In this document: piece after piece, positions 50,109 to 58,368 of the stretch | Numbering within the stretch: position 1 is the first letter of the stretch | Layout of the letters: each line of letters begins with the position of its first letter | NCBI RefSeq assembly: GCF_015453285.1 | Contig: NZ_JADLZT010000007.1 | Coordinates: 240,705 to 304,704 of the forward strand | Direction of reading: 5' to 3' | Source of the DNA: Lysobacter niastensis | GTDB lineage: Bacteria; Pseudomonadota; Gammaproteobacteria; Xanthomonadales; Xanthomonadaceae | Length of the DNA: 64,000 nucleotides | The notes under the pieces: generated by a model | Databases searched by the model: none | Told to the model about the DNA's origin: nothing | What the model saw: only the letters and a program-made list of their open reading frames with translations | Made by a program: the position numbers and the translations under genes

Positions 50109-50531
50109 TTAGGCCGGCACCGTGCGGTAGAACGCGCCGCGCCGGGACGCCTGCTGCCAACCCCAGAACAACCCGGCCGTGTTTATGGCGGTAATGAAGA
50201 GTCCAACCGGGTCGACATCCGGGTAGCGCGCGAACAGGACGTAGAGCAGCCAGGCATAGAACAGCGCGTAGGCGCCATAACAGGCCACCAGCGCGCGTCC
50301 GCGGGCGTAGCACGTCGCGATGAAGGCCAGGACCGGCGCATGGAAATACAGCAGCGCCCGCAGTCCATCCGCGTCGTACCAGACCGAGCGGCCGTCGAGG
50401 ATCAGGAGCGCAGTGGCCGCGATCGCCAGCGCCGCGTAGATGCGATTGAGCCACCGGTATGGTCTTGCCAGCGGCGACGCCTCGGGCAGTGGCAACGGCT
50501 GTGCGGGCGGCTGGTACGGGTTGAACTCCAT
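50109..50531 (-). CDS. Hypothetical multi-pass membrane protein
   Basis: The 140-residue protein starts MEFNPYQPPAQPLPLPEASP, a Pro-rich tail resembling those of small inner-membrane proteins that begin with NPYQPP. About four helices follow: IYAALAIAATALLILDG, ALLYFHAPVLAFIATCYA, LVACYGAYALFYAWLLYVLF and PVGLFITAINTAGLFWGWQQ. No function can be named. It is convergent with the LAL regulator, 12 nt away, and lies downstream of the LysR gene on the same strand. Confidence 0.65.
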   Translation of the reverse strand: MEFNPYQPPAQPLPLPEASPLARPYRWLNRIYAALAIAATALLILDGRSVWYDADGLRALLYFHAPVLAFIATCYARGRALVACYGAYALFYAWLLYVLFARYPDVDPVGLFITAINTAGLFWGWQQASRRGAFYRTVPA

Positions 50532-50559
50532 CGCATGTCCTTGCGTTGCGGTCGCGCCA

Positions 50560-51477
50560 TCATGGTACGGCGTCGATTCCGGAAACCAGCCGTTCGGCCA
50601 GTCGCGGCTGTTTGAACTGACCGATCCACCATTCCAGTGCGCGGCCCTGGTGGTCGCCGCGCCAGGCGACGTACAGCGTGTTCGGTTCGCGCGGGTCGTC
50701 CATGGCTTTCTCGACCAGTTCGCCCCGCTCCAGCAATCCCGCGATGCGCTGGCGCGGCAGCCAGCCGACGCCGAGTCCGTCGCGCTGCGCCTGGATCTTG
50801 GCGCGCATGCTCGGCACCGCGAGCTGTGCCTGCCCGCCGACCACGCCATAGCCGCGCCCTTCGCCGCGGCGCGCCGTGTCGGCGACGACCACCGCGCGAT
50901 GCGCCATGACCTCCTGTCTCGGCAACGGCTCGTTGGCCTTCGCGAGCGGATGCCGCGGCGACACCGCGAACACCCAGTCCATCACGCCGAGTTCGAACCA
51001 GCGCAGGCCGGGAATCACCGGCGGCTCGTTGGTCGCACCGACCACCAGGTCCGCGCGCCCGTCGCGCAGCGCTTCCCACGTGCCGCCCAGCACTTCATGG
51101 GTGATGCGCAGGCTGACGCCGGACTTCAGTTCGTCGAAGGCATGGATGACGGGAAGCAGCGTGTCGAACTCGAGCAGTTCGTCGGTGACGATCCACAGAC
51201 GGTCCTCCCAGCCGCCCGCGACCTGCTTCACCCGTTGGGTGAGGCGGGAGACGTCCTGCATCAAACGTGCCGCCTCCTGTGCCAGCAGCAGCCCGGCCGG
51301 CGTCAGTTGCAGGCGGTAACGGCGGCGGTCGAACAACAACGCGTCGAATCGTTCTTCCAGCTGCCGCGCCGCATGCGAAACGGTGGACGGCGCCTTGCCC
51401 AGCCGGGCAGCCGCACGCGACAGGCTGCCGCTCTCGCGGATGGCCTCCAGCAGGGCAAGTTCATCCGGGGACAACAT
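50560..51477 (-). CDS. LysR-family transcriptional regulator
   Basis: The 305-residue regulator has an N-terminal winged helix-turn-helix (ELALLEAIRESGSLSRAAAR, LGKAPSTVSHAARQLEERFD; about 5-60) and a periplasmic-binding-like effector domain (about 90-300). It is transcribed divergently from the SDR gene, whose promoter shares the 106-bp gap, so it probably controls that gene. The inducer is unknown. Confidence 0.92.
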   Translation of the reverse strand: MLSPDELALLEAIRESGSLSRAAARLGKAPSTVSHAARQLEERFDALLFDRRRYRLQLTPAGLLLAQEAARLMQDVSRLTQRVKQVAGGWEDRLWIVTDELLEFDTLLPVIHAFDELKSGVSLRITHEVLGGTWEALRDGRADLVVGATNEPPVIPGLRWFELGVMDWVFAVSPRHPLAKANEPLPRQEVMAHRAVVVADTARRGEGRGYGVVGGQAQLAVPSMRAKIQAQRDGLGVGWLPRQRIAGLLERGELVEKAMDDPREPNTLYVAWRGDHQGRALEWWIGQFKQPRLAERLVSGIDAVP

Positions 51478-51583
51478 GTTCGACGCCTTCGAACGAGTCG
51501 GCCCGGATCATGGCACGGAAACGGGAACGGCCAGGAGCAGGATGCGCTCAACGGCAATCCGCCGTGTCCTCCGGAGCAGATCC

Positions 51584-52333
51584 ATGAACCGTTTCAACCA
51601 GAAAACCGTACTCGTCACCGGCGGCAGCAGTGGCATCGGCCTCGCCGCGGCGCAGGCCTATGCCGCCGAGGGCGCGCGCGTCGTCATCACCGGACGCGAC
51701 CAGGCCACGCTCGACCAGGCCGCGTCGGCGATCGGCGGCAACGCCGTTGCGCTGCGCAACGACGCCGGCGACACGGCCTCGGCCCGGGCGCTTGGCGCCG
51801 AACTGAGCTCACGCGGCATGCGCCTCGACGCGGCCTTCATCAATGCCGGCGCCGCAAAGTTCTCGTCGTTCGCCGACACCACCGAGGCGTTCTTCGACGA
51901 CCTGTTCACGACTAACCTCAAGGGCGCGTACTTCCAGTTGCAGGCGCTGCTGCCCGTGCTGAACGATGGTGCTTCGATCGTGCTCAACGGCTCGATCAAC
52001 GCCCGCATCGGCATGCCCAACACCTCGGTGTACGCCGCCAGCAAGGCCGCGCTGATCTCGCTGGCGAAGACGTTGTCGGCCGAGCTGCTGCCGCGCGGGA
52101 TCCGCGTCAACGTGGTCAGCCCGGGCCCGGTGACCACGCCGCTCTACGGCAAGCTCGGCCTCGACGACGCCGCGCTGAAAGCGACCGCCGCGCAGATCCA
52201 GAGCCAGATTCCCCTGGGCCGTTTCGGCACGCCGGAAGAGATCGCCGCGACGGTGCTGCACCTCTCGTCGCCGGAATCAGGATTCATCGTCGGCACCGAG
52301 ATCGTGGCTGACGGTGGCATGAGCCAGCTGTGA
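51584..52333 (+). CDS. Short-chain dehydrogenase/reductase
   Basis: The 249-residue NAD(P)-dependent oxidoreductase has TVLVTGGSSGIGLAAAQAYA (nucleotide binding, about 8-27), a NAG motif in AAFINAGAAKFSSF, catalytic Ser in IVLNGSINARIGMPN, and the YAASK Tyr/Lys pair (VYAASKAALISLAKTLSAEL). The C-terminal FIVGTEIVADGGMSQL is typical of the classical SDR branch. The start at 51584 has GGAG 8 nt before it. The LysR gene is divergent, and the substrate is unknown. Confidence 0.93.
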   Translation: MNRFNQKTVLVTGGSSGIGLAAAQAYAAEGARVVITGRDQATLDQAASAIGGNAVALRNDAGDTASARALGAELSSRGMRLDAAFINAGAAKFSSFADTTEAFFDDLFTTNLKGAYFQLQALLPVLNDGASIVLNGSINARIGMPNTSVYAASKAALISLAKTLSAELLPRGIRVNVVSPGPVTTPLYGKLGLDDAALKATAAQIQSQIPLGRFGTPEEIAATVLHLSSPESGFIVGTEIVADGGMSQL

Positions 52334-52417
52334 CCGCGCGCATCCGCTGAGTACCGGCAAGCAGTGAGACGGCCCGAGCATGCGGGCCTTCTCTTCCCTC
52401 CATTCCATCGCGCGGCG

Positions 52418-52654
52418 TCACCTCGCGACGCCGCGCCTGGCCAGCATCGCCTGGATCGCATCCTCGGCCACCGGCCAGAAACTGCCCGCGCGTTGACGCA
52501 CGACATCGGCGTGCGGCGCGAAATGCTGCATCGCCTCGTCCGGTTGCACGATATCGAGGATCGACTCGAGCATCTCCTCCAGCACCTTCAGATCATCCTC
52601 GAGCACGGTCGATGCCGTGCGTTCGTGGCGTGCCTTCCAGGCGAACAGTTTCAT
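52418..52654 (-). CDS. Small hypothetical protein
   Basis: The 78-residue protein begins MKLFAWKARHERTASTVLED after a GGAGG site 9 nt upstream. It is acidic and probably helical in the middle (LKVLEEMLESILDIVQPDEA) and basic at the end (AIQAMLARRGVAR). I recognise no family. It is convergent with the SDR gene and lies in a region of short genes. Confidence 0.5.
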   Translation of the reverse strand: MKLFAWKARHERTASTVLEDDLKVLEEMLESILDIVQPDEAMQHFAPHADVVRQRAGSFWPVAEDAIQAMLARRGVAR

Positions 52655-52812
52655 CTCGGCACGCCTCCTCTGATAGTGATTGCAGATGCTCCCAGCCGTT
52701 TCTCCTCGTCGTGTTGCTCCTCGTCTTTCCGCCCGCAATCCTCGCGTCGATAAAGTAAAGCGGGCGCGAACGAGCGGTAATGCAGTCCTTCTTCATTCAC
52801 ACGGGAAAGTGA

Positions 52813-52841
52813 AGCCCCGCGAAGCCGGGCTTCGCGGGGCT
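52813..52841. terminator. Strong hairpin after small minus-strand gene
   Basis: A 13-bp perfect stem, AGCCCCGCGAAGC (52813-52825) and GCTTCGCGGGGCT (52829-52841), with a 3-nt loop lies 30 nt downstream of the stop of the minus-strand gene at 52872-53111. On that strand it is followed by TTCACTTTCCC, weakly T-rich. It could end that transcript. Confidence 0.6.
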
Positions 52842-52871
52842 CATCGGTCAAACGCCTAATGCGCATACGTT

Positions 52872-53111
52872 TCAGATCGCATTTCCCGTCATCGCCTGCT
52901 CAAGGTGCGCCAACTCCCAAGCCACCTCTTGGCGTATGCGCTGCAACTGCTCCTTCTCGCATCCGGCGGGCCAGCTCATTTCGGCATTCCTGAGCACGCA
53001 CCACAACCGGCGAAGCACCTGGCAATCACCGTGCTCACTGGCGTTACAAGAGATTCGTCGCGCCTCTTCCTCCACGGTGTCCAGGTCATGACCAGTCCTC
53101 GTTTCGAGCAC
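52872..53111 (-). CDS. Small hypothetical protein with GTG start
   Basis: The 79-residue product starts at GTG 53111, four nt after a perfect GGGAGG. The sequence begins (M)LETRTGHDLDTVEEEARRI and has helical character throughout, with four cysteines (ISCNASEHGDCQVLRRLWCV, WPAGCEKEQLQRIRQEVAWE). A strong hairpin follows its stop. No family is recognised. The opposite-strand frame here looks less protein-like. Support is the ribosome-binding site, the hairpin and the composition, so confidence is only moderate. Confidence 0.5.
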   Translation of the reverse strand: MLETRTGHDLDTVEEEARRISCNASEHGDCQVLRRLWCVLRNAEMSWPAGCEKEQLQRIRQEVAWELAHLEQAMTGNAI

Positions 53112-53477
53112 TGCACCTCCCGTGACACGTCGCGCGCCATTCGCGCAGAAGCCGCCAGCCGGGCATCGGCTGGCGGCCCGACAGGTACTGGGCCTGTCGT
53201 CTCTCGAGGATCCGTTGAGCGGCGCTCGCATTACCCTCAAGGTTGCGCAAGCGTATTACGCGTTGCCTAAGCCGGCGGTGATGGCATCAACGCTCCTCGC
53301 CGACCCCGCGATAACTTTTCTTTAAGCGCTGGTTTTGTTTCGTTGGCATCGCATCAAGCCGCATGACTGAACGATTCATCGTCCAACAACATGTTCACGC
53401 AATGACAGACGCGCGATTAACGGAAACGCCTGCACCCTCATCGCTCTTTTCAACGATGAAATAATGAGGAGCACGAC
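53112..53477. other. Non-coding gap of 366 bp with two tandem hairpins
   Basis: Two perfect hairpins stand next to each other: GCCGCCAGCC/GGCTGGCGGC (53151-53177, 7-nt loop) and CGACAGG/CCTGTCG (53179-53199, 7-nt loop). They would form the 5' leader of the minus-strand gene at 52872-53111. Further right the sequence is AT-richer (AACTTTTCTTTAAGCG near 53312) and may hold the promoter of the glycine-zipper gene, which has a GAGGAG ribosome-binding site just before its ATG. No gene is supported within it. Confidence 0.5.
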
Positions 53478-54251
53478 ATGGCCAATCCGGAATCGCGCGC
53501 GTTCAATCGCGACCCCATTACCGGCGCAAAGGGCTCTCATCCTGTCGGTGTGGGCCTTGGCGGCGCAGGTGGCGCAGCACTCGGCGCTTTTGTCGGTGCG
53601 CTGGGCGGGCCCATTGGCATGCTGATCGGCGGCGGCATCGGTGCGGTGGCTGGCGCCGTTGCCGGCAAGGGCGTCGCCGAACGCATCGACCCGACGATGG
53701 AGGAGGAATACTGGCGCACGCATTACGTCGCCAGACCCTATTACGACGCCCGCTACGACTACGACGCCGATTACGGCCCGGCCTACGCTTACGGCACCGA
53801 TGCGCGCGTCCGATATCGCGACCGCCATTGGGACGACGACCTGCGCGCCGAACTGCGCCACCACTGGGAGAAGGCGAAAGGCAAGTCCCGCCTGGCCTGG
53901 GAGCAGGCGGAAGACGCAGTGCATGACGCATGGGATCGCAGCGACCGCACCTATCGCGCCTATGACGCCACCGATCGCTATTACGAGTCCGCCTTCGACC
54001 GCGCGCCCTATCGCGATGCGGCGGCGACGTTCGACGACTACCGTCCAGCCTACCGCTATGGCGTGCAGGCGCGAACGCATTACGGCGACCGTGACTGGGA
54101 CGAGGCGCTGGAGCGCGACCTCGGCCATGGCTGGGAGCGCGTCAAGGGCGATTCGCGGCTGGGCTGGGAGAACGCGAAGGCCGCGACCCGCGATGCGTGG
54201 CATACCGCGGAGCGCGCTATCCCGGGCGACTTCGATCGCGACGGACGCTGA
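53478..54251 (+). CDS. Glycine-zipper protein with duplicated Trp/Tyr-rich domain
   Basis: The 257-residue protein has no signal peptide. Residues about 22-66 form a glycine-zipper hairpin (GVGLGGAGGAALGAFVGALG and GPIGMLIGGGIGAVAGAVAG), a segment that can insert into membranes. Two related blocks follow, about 79-154 and 169-245, each with a Tyr/Arg/Asp-rich stretch and then an HWEKAKGKSRLAWEQAEDAV / GWERVKGDSRLGWENAKAAT helix ending in AW. The second helix resembles CsbD-like stress proteins only loosely. The function is unknown. Confidence 0.8.
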   Translation: MANPESRAFNRDPITGAKGSHPVGVGLGGAGGAALGAFVGALGGPIGMLIGGGIGAVAGAVAGKGVAERIDPTMEEEYWRTHYVARPYYDARYDYDADYGPAYAYGTDARVRYRDRHWDDDLRAELRHHWEKAKGKSRLAWEQAEDAVHDAWDRSDRTYRAYDATDRYYESAFDRAPYRDAAATFDDYRPAYRYGVQARTHYGDRDWDEALERDLGHGWERVKGDSRLGWENAKAATRDAWHTAERAIPGDFDRDGR

Positions 54252-54268
54252 AACCAACACCGCATCGA

Positions 54269-54288
54269 ACCGGGGCTCACGCCCCGGT
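54269..54288. terminator. Bidirectional hairpin between convergent genes
   Basis: An 8-bp perfect stem ACCGGGGC/GCCCCGGT with a TCAC loop lies between the glycine-zipper gene and the convergent UbiB-like gene, 17 nt and 23 nt from their stops. No T-run is present. Confidence 0.5.
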
Positions 54289-54311
54289 CCTGCGTGACGA
54301 TTCGCCTCAAG

Positions 54312-55994
54312 TTACCCGCGCGGCCCGCGTTCTTCCGGGGGTTTGGCCTTGCGGTCGTGCATCAATGCACTGATCACCAGGCCAAGCCCGAGTGCGGTGG
54401 CGACCAGGAACAGGACCATCGCCAGCTTCGCCGCGCCCACCGGCAAGCCGCCGGGTTGCGCGCGCAGCAGCAGCGCCGAGGCGAGGATCAGGGCGGCGAT
54501 CACGATGCCCGCGGCGATGCGGTTGGCGATCTTCTGCAGGTTCTCCATCAAACGCGATTCCTGCAGACCGGTGATGCGCACCTGCAGCCGGTTCTCGGCA
54601 ATCAGGGAGAGCGCCGCCGAGACCTTGCGTGGAGCGTCCTGCATCAGTCCCTGCAGTTCGACCGCCTCCACTGCGAGTGACGGCAGCGACATCGAGCGCT
54701 TCATCTGCGCACGCACGACGCGCGGAAAATGGTCCTCGAACACGGGCTTGACCATCAATCCCGGTGCGAGCATCCGGCACACGCCTTCCAGGTGCAGCAG
54801 CGCGCGGCCGAGCAGGCTCAGTTCGGGCGGAGAGCGCAGGCCACAGGCGGCGCCGATGCGCGTCAGGTCCAGCATCAGGCGGCCCTCCGAGTAACCCTGC
54901 AGGTCGGCGTGGGCGGCGTAGCGCGCGATCAGTTGCCCGGCCTCGCGCAGATATCGCTCCTCGTCGAATTCCTCCAGACGGGTACCCAGCGCGATGACCT
55001 CGTCGACGGCCTCGTCGCCGCGGCCATCGACTGCCGAGAACATCAGCTTGAGCAGGCGCGTTCGCTGCCGCGGCGGCACGTGCACGACCATGCCGAGGTC
55101 GAAGATCGCCATGCGCCCGTCTCCGGTGATCAACAGATTGCCGGGATGCGGATCGGCGTGGATCTCGCCATACACGAAGATCTGGTCGAGGTAGCCGCGC
55201 AGCAGCGATTCGCACAGTTCCTCCAGCCGATACGACGGCCAGCGGCGTCGCGCCGATTCGTCCGGCCGCAGACCTTCGATCAGTTCCATCACCAGTACGC
55301 GCGAGTTCGTCAGCTCCCACACCGGCCTGGGCACCAGCAGGTCGGGATAATCGGCCAGGTGTTCGGAGAAGCGTTCGAGGTTGGCGGCTTCCAGGCAGTA
55401 GTCCAGCTCGTCGTGAAGCGCCTTGCGGAACTCGTGCACCCAGTCGGAGAAGCGCACGCGCTGCCCCAGGCCGGTCGTGCGGTCGACGCCGCTGGCGATC
55501 GACTCCAGTGTCGCCAGGTCGTGCCGCACTTCTTCGGCGATGCCCGGCCTCTGGATCTTCACCGCGACGGCGCGGCCGTCCAGCAGGCGCGCACCATGCA
55601 CCTGCGCAAGCGATGCCGAACCCAATGGCACCTCGTCGATGCTTGCGAACACGCGCTCGAGCGGCATGCCCAACGCGTTCTCCAGTTGCGGCCGGATCGC
55701 CGCCCACGGTACCGGCGTGACCTGGCTCTGCATGCGCGCCAGCGATTCAAGGTAGATCGCAGGCACGACGTCGGGCCGCGTCGACAACGCCTGTCCGAGC
55801 TTGACGAAGGTCGGACCGAGCGCTTCGAGGTCGTCGACGAATTGGTCCGGGCGATGATCGGCTGCCTCGGCTTCGGCTTCCATCCCCATCGGCACGCGCA
55901 GATCCAACCCGGTGAACATGCCGGAGCGGCGGTAGCGCACCAGGAACCGCAGGATGCGACTGGTGCGCATCAGGTGTTGGCCATTGACGTGCAT
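54312..55994 (-). CDS. AarF/UbiB (ABC1) kinase-like protein
   Basis: The 560-residue protein is an atypical kinase-like protein of the UbiB/ABC1 family, involved in ubiquinone synthesis or lipid metabolism. Visible are the KxGQ motif (LGPTFVKLGQALSTRPDVVP), the Ala-rich loop region PLGSASLAQVHGARLLDG, the ATP Lys in AVAVKIQRPG, the catalytic region IFVYGEIHADPHPGNLLITG and the metal-binding MAIFDLGMVVHV. The C-terminus has two membrane helices (AAGIVIAALILASALLLRAQ, LAMVLFLVATALGLGLVISA), as in UbiB. It stands apart from ubiE, so whether it is the main UbiB or a paralogue is open. Confidence 0.9.
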   Translation of the reverse strand: MHVNGQHLMRTSRILRFLVRYRRSGMFTGLDLRVPMGMEAEAEAADHRPDQFVDDLEALGPTFVKLGQALSTRPDVVPAIYLESLARMQSQVTPVPWAAIRPQLENALGMPLERVFASIDEVPLGSASLAQVHGARLLDGRAVAVKIQRPGIAEEVRHDLATLESIASGVDRTTGLGQRVRFSDWVHEFRKALHDELDYCLEAANLERFSEHLADYPDLLVPRPVWELTNSRVLVMELIEGLRPDESARRRWPSYRLEELCESLLRGYLDQIFVYGEIHADPHPGNLLITGDGRMAIFDLGMVVHVPPRQRTRLLKLMFSAVDGRGDEAVDEVIALGTRLEEFDEERYLREAGQLIARYAAHADLQGYSEGRLMLDLTRIGAACGLRSPPELSLLGRALLHLEGVCRMLAPGLMVKPVFEDHFPRVVRAQMKRSMSLPSLAVEAVELQGLMQDAPRKVSAALSLIAENRLQVRITGLQESRLMENLQKIANRIAAGIVIAALILASALLLRAQPGGLPVGAAKLAMVLFLVATALGLGLVISALMHDRKAKPPEERGPRG

Positions 55995-56251
55995 GCGGAC
56001 TCCTAGCCCGCGTCAACTTGATCCTTGTGCCGTGAAGCCAGTGTTTTTCGACTACACGCGTCCGATGGCAGTCGGTTGCATCGCTCGGCTTGACTGCCAC
56101 GTTGGAGCGACTGAACATCGACCACACTCGCCCGCGTGGGGACGCTGGACGAGTGCCGGGGACGAGCGGGACTCGCATCGCGATGCCGACCTCGGGACTG
56201 CCTTCTTCGGAGCCGCTTCCGGCTCGAATCACGACATATCCAGGGGACGAC

Positions 56252-56608
56252 ATGACGGACGTGCAGACGGCGCTGGACCCGCAGCAGGAGAACCGCAGGC
56301 TCCGTGCCGCCGCAGAAACCATGCGCTCGAGGCAACGTCTCGCGCTGGGCGGCGTGGCCGCGGGCGCAATGGTGATCGGCGCCAGGCACCAGTTCGCGCA
56401 GGTGATCCCTGCCCCGGTCGGCCTGGCCGTGCTGGCAGGCGGCATCGCCATTCCGCTGCTCGCCGCCATTCCGTTCCTGCGCAGCAGCTGCCCGAAATGC
56501 CGGCAGCGCTATCACTCGCTGGCTTCGGTGTTCCGCCACCCCGATAACCCGGCCGACTGCAAGTCGTGCGGGTTCAACATCAACAAGCACATTCCGCGTT
56601 ATTCGTGA
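56252..56608 (+). CDS. Membrane protein with C-terminal zinc-ribbon motif
   Basis: The 118-residue protein has an N-terminal charged helix (QQENRRLRAAAETMRSRQRL), two hydrophobic helices (about 32-72, including LGGVAAGAMVIGA and GLAVLAGGIAIPLLAAIPFL), and a C-terminal CxxC...CxxC pair (SCPKCRQRYHSLASVFRHPD, CKSCGFNINKH). The four cysteines probably bind one zinc. I recognise no named family. It starts a run of small genes and is followed 7 nt later by the cold-shock-domain gene. Confidence 0.65.
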   Translation: MTDVQTALDPQQENRRLRAAAETMRSRQRLALGGVAAGAMVIGARHQFAQVIPAPVGLAVLAGGIAIPLLAAIPFLRSSCPKCRQRYHSLASVFRHPDNPADCKSCGFNINKHIPRYS

Positions 56609-56615
56609 GGTGCAC

Positions 56616-57149
56616 ATGCGGACTCACGGCACCCTGACCAAGTGGAACGATGATCGTGGGTTTGGCTTCGTGTCGCCGGCGGCTGGAGGTTCCGATGTGT
56701 TCGTGCACATCTCCGCGTTTCCGCGCGATGGCGAACGCCCGCACTTGAATGAGCTGATTTCGTTCGAGACGGAGGCTGGACCCAACGGACAGCCACGCGC
56801 CGTGCGCGTCATGCGCGCCGGTCAGCCCGCCAAGGCCGGGCGGCAGCAACGCGCCTCCGGCCGATCAACCAGGCGTATCGGACTGGTCGAGGCGTGCGCG
56901 CTGGCCGCGATCGTGGCAGCCGGCGCATATGGCTATTCGCGGTTCACTGCATCCCACTCCACCGGAGACACGATGCATGCTGCCGTGGCGGCACCTGCAC
57001 CGGCAATCCAGTTCCATTGCGACGGCCGCAAGCATTGCTCGCAGATGCGCTCCTGCGCCGAAGCCACGCAGTACCTGCAGCATTGCCCCGGTATGGAAAT
57101 GGACGGCGACGGTGATGGCGTCCCCTGCGAGCAGCAGTGGTGCTACTGA
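56616..57149 (+). CDS. Cold-shock domain / transmembrane / Excalibur fusion protein
   Basis: The 177-residue protein joins three parts. Residues about 1-65 are a cold-shock domain with GTLTKWNDDRGFGFVSPAAG and DVFVHISAFPRDGERP, containing the RNP1-like and RNP2-like RNA-binding motifs. A membrane helix follows (VEACALAAIVAAGAYGYSRF, about 91-110). The end is an Excalibur-type Ca-binding domain with CSQMRSCAEATQYLQHCPGM and DGDGDGVPCE. The nucleic-acid domain should therefore be cytoplasmic and the Ca domain periplasmic. The ATG at 56616 follows GAGG. Similar fusions exist in other bacteria but their role is not settled. Confidence 0.85.
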   Translation: MRTHGTLTKWNDDRGFGFVSPAAGGSDVFVHISAFPRDGERPHLNELISFETEAGPNGQPRAVRVMRAGQPAKAGRQQRASGRSTRRIGLVEACALAAIVAAGAYGYSRFTASHSTGDTMHAAVAAPAPAIQFHCDGRKHCSQMRSCAEATQYLQHCPGMEMDGDGDGVPCEQQWCY

Positions 57150-57261
57150 TGGCGCGATCCTGCGTGGCTGGCCTGGCCGTGCCAATCCGGGCCTGACTTT
57201 GGGCACGTCCATTCCCGAAGGCGGCGTGATCGAATCGGTTGCCACCCATCGGAGCGCCACC

Positions 57262-57390
57262 ATGGCCAAGAAGGTTCTGATCGGTCTCATCGCGTTCGCC
57301 ATCGTCTGCGCGATCGCCCGCGCCGGGTACTCGTTCGGCCAGCACCTCGCGCAGGATGCCGACACCGGGGCGACTGCCTCGACGCAGTAA
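57262..57390 (+). CDS. Very small membrane protein
   Basis: The 42-residue protein has one helix, VLIGLIAFAIVCAIARAGYS (5-24), and a polar tail (FGQHLAQDADTGATASTQ). GGAG lies 7 nt before the ATG. It may be a genuine small membrane protein of the surrounding cluster, but it is short enough that chance cannot be excluded. Confidence 0.5.
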   Translation: MAKKVLIGLIAFAIVCAIARAGYSFGQHLAQDADTGATASTQ

Positions 57391-57627
57391 GGCCTCGCGC
57401 CCGCTCCATCGCGCATAGACGACGCCTCGGCGGGTTGACGACGGTCGAGGCAGCCTGTTCGCGGCCATCTTTGGCTCCTAGCGCCGGCCCTCGCGTGGCT
57501 CCTTCCCACCCGCTCGCCGTCGCGGCACTATGCGCGCTGGCGCCGGCGGGACCACGGCCGCTGCGTGCCGCTTCGGATCTGGATGCTCATGCCGTCGCGT
57601 GGCGCGGCCTCGAATGGAGTCTCTGCG

Positions 57628-58209
57628 ATGACGATGGATTCGCTGGACCAGGCCAAGACCGATCTTCTGCGCGCGGCCGGTGCGGGCATCAGCCTGCCGG
57701 CGGCGGGAATGCTGTTCTGGCTCGCGCTGGGCACGGCGGGCTATCTGCTCGATCCCAAAGCCTGGGGCCTGGTCGCCTGCTTTGGCTCGGGCCTGATCTT
57801 TCCGCTGGGATTGCTGCTGAGCAAGCCGCTCGGCTCCAACCTGTTCGTGAAGGACCGGCCGCTGAGTTCACTGGCCTTGCGCGCCGTGGTGTCGATCAAT
57901 CTGTTGTGGCCGCTGCATTTCGCGGTGTACTTTGCCGACCCGCAACTGCTGCCGCTGTCGCTGGCCATCGGCATGGGTCTGCATTGGCCGATCATCGGCT
58001 GGATGTACGGCAGCAACGCCTGCTTCCAGCATGCGTTCCTCCGCGTCGGCGCCGCGAGCGCGGTGTGGTTCCTCTATCCGGAAGGCCGTTTCACGGTGCT
58101 GCCGTTTGCGGTGGCAGCGGCCTATCTGGTGACCATCGTGCAGTTGAAGCGCGAACTGGCGGCCGCACAGCGTCCAGGCGAGGCAGAACCGCTGCGCGAT
58201 GCGATCTGA
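57628..58209 (+). CDS. Hypothetical multi-pass membrane protein (DUF7010-like)
   Basis: The 193-residue protein has about six hydrophobic helices, starting with ISLPAAGMLFWLALGTAGYL and ACFGSGLIFPLGLLLSKPLG. The KPLGSNLFVKDRPLSSLALR loop and WPLHFAVYFADPQLLPLSLA are probably family-specific. I assign it tentatively to the DUF7010 type; function is unknown. TGGAG lies 8 nt before the ATG at 57628. Confidence 0.65.
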   Translation: MTMDSLDQAKTDLLRAAGAGISLPAAGMLFWLALGTAGYLLDPKAWGLVACFGSGLIFPLGLLLSKPLGSNLFVKDRPLSSLALRAVVSINLLWPLHFAVYFADPQLLPLSLAIGMGLHWPIIGWMYGSNACFQHAFLRVGAASAVWFLYPEGRFTVLPFAVAAAYLVTIVQLKRELAAAQRPGEAEPLRDAI

Positions 58210-58368
58210 TCGCAACGGGCCAGATGCAGCCCTGAAAGCGCGCCTGACAATTCACTCAAGCCGGAGCCGCTTCGCGGCTCGCACCGCGGCATCCGTCACG
58301 GCCTGGGCCATTGCCCATCCATTTGCCGTGCCTTAGCGTGTCGCGCGGGGACTCATGGAGCGGTAGCG

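Noticed and set aside
52905..53270. 121-residue plus-strand open frame overlapping the small minus-strand gene
   Set aside because: No good ribosome-binding site and a low-complexity C-terminus; the minus strand has a perfect site and a terminator-like hairpin.
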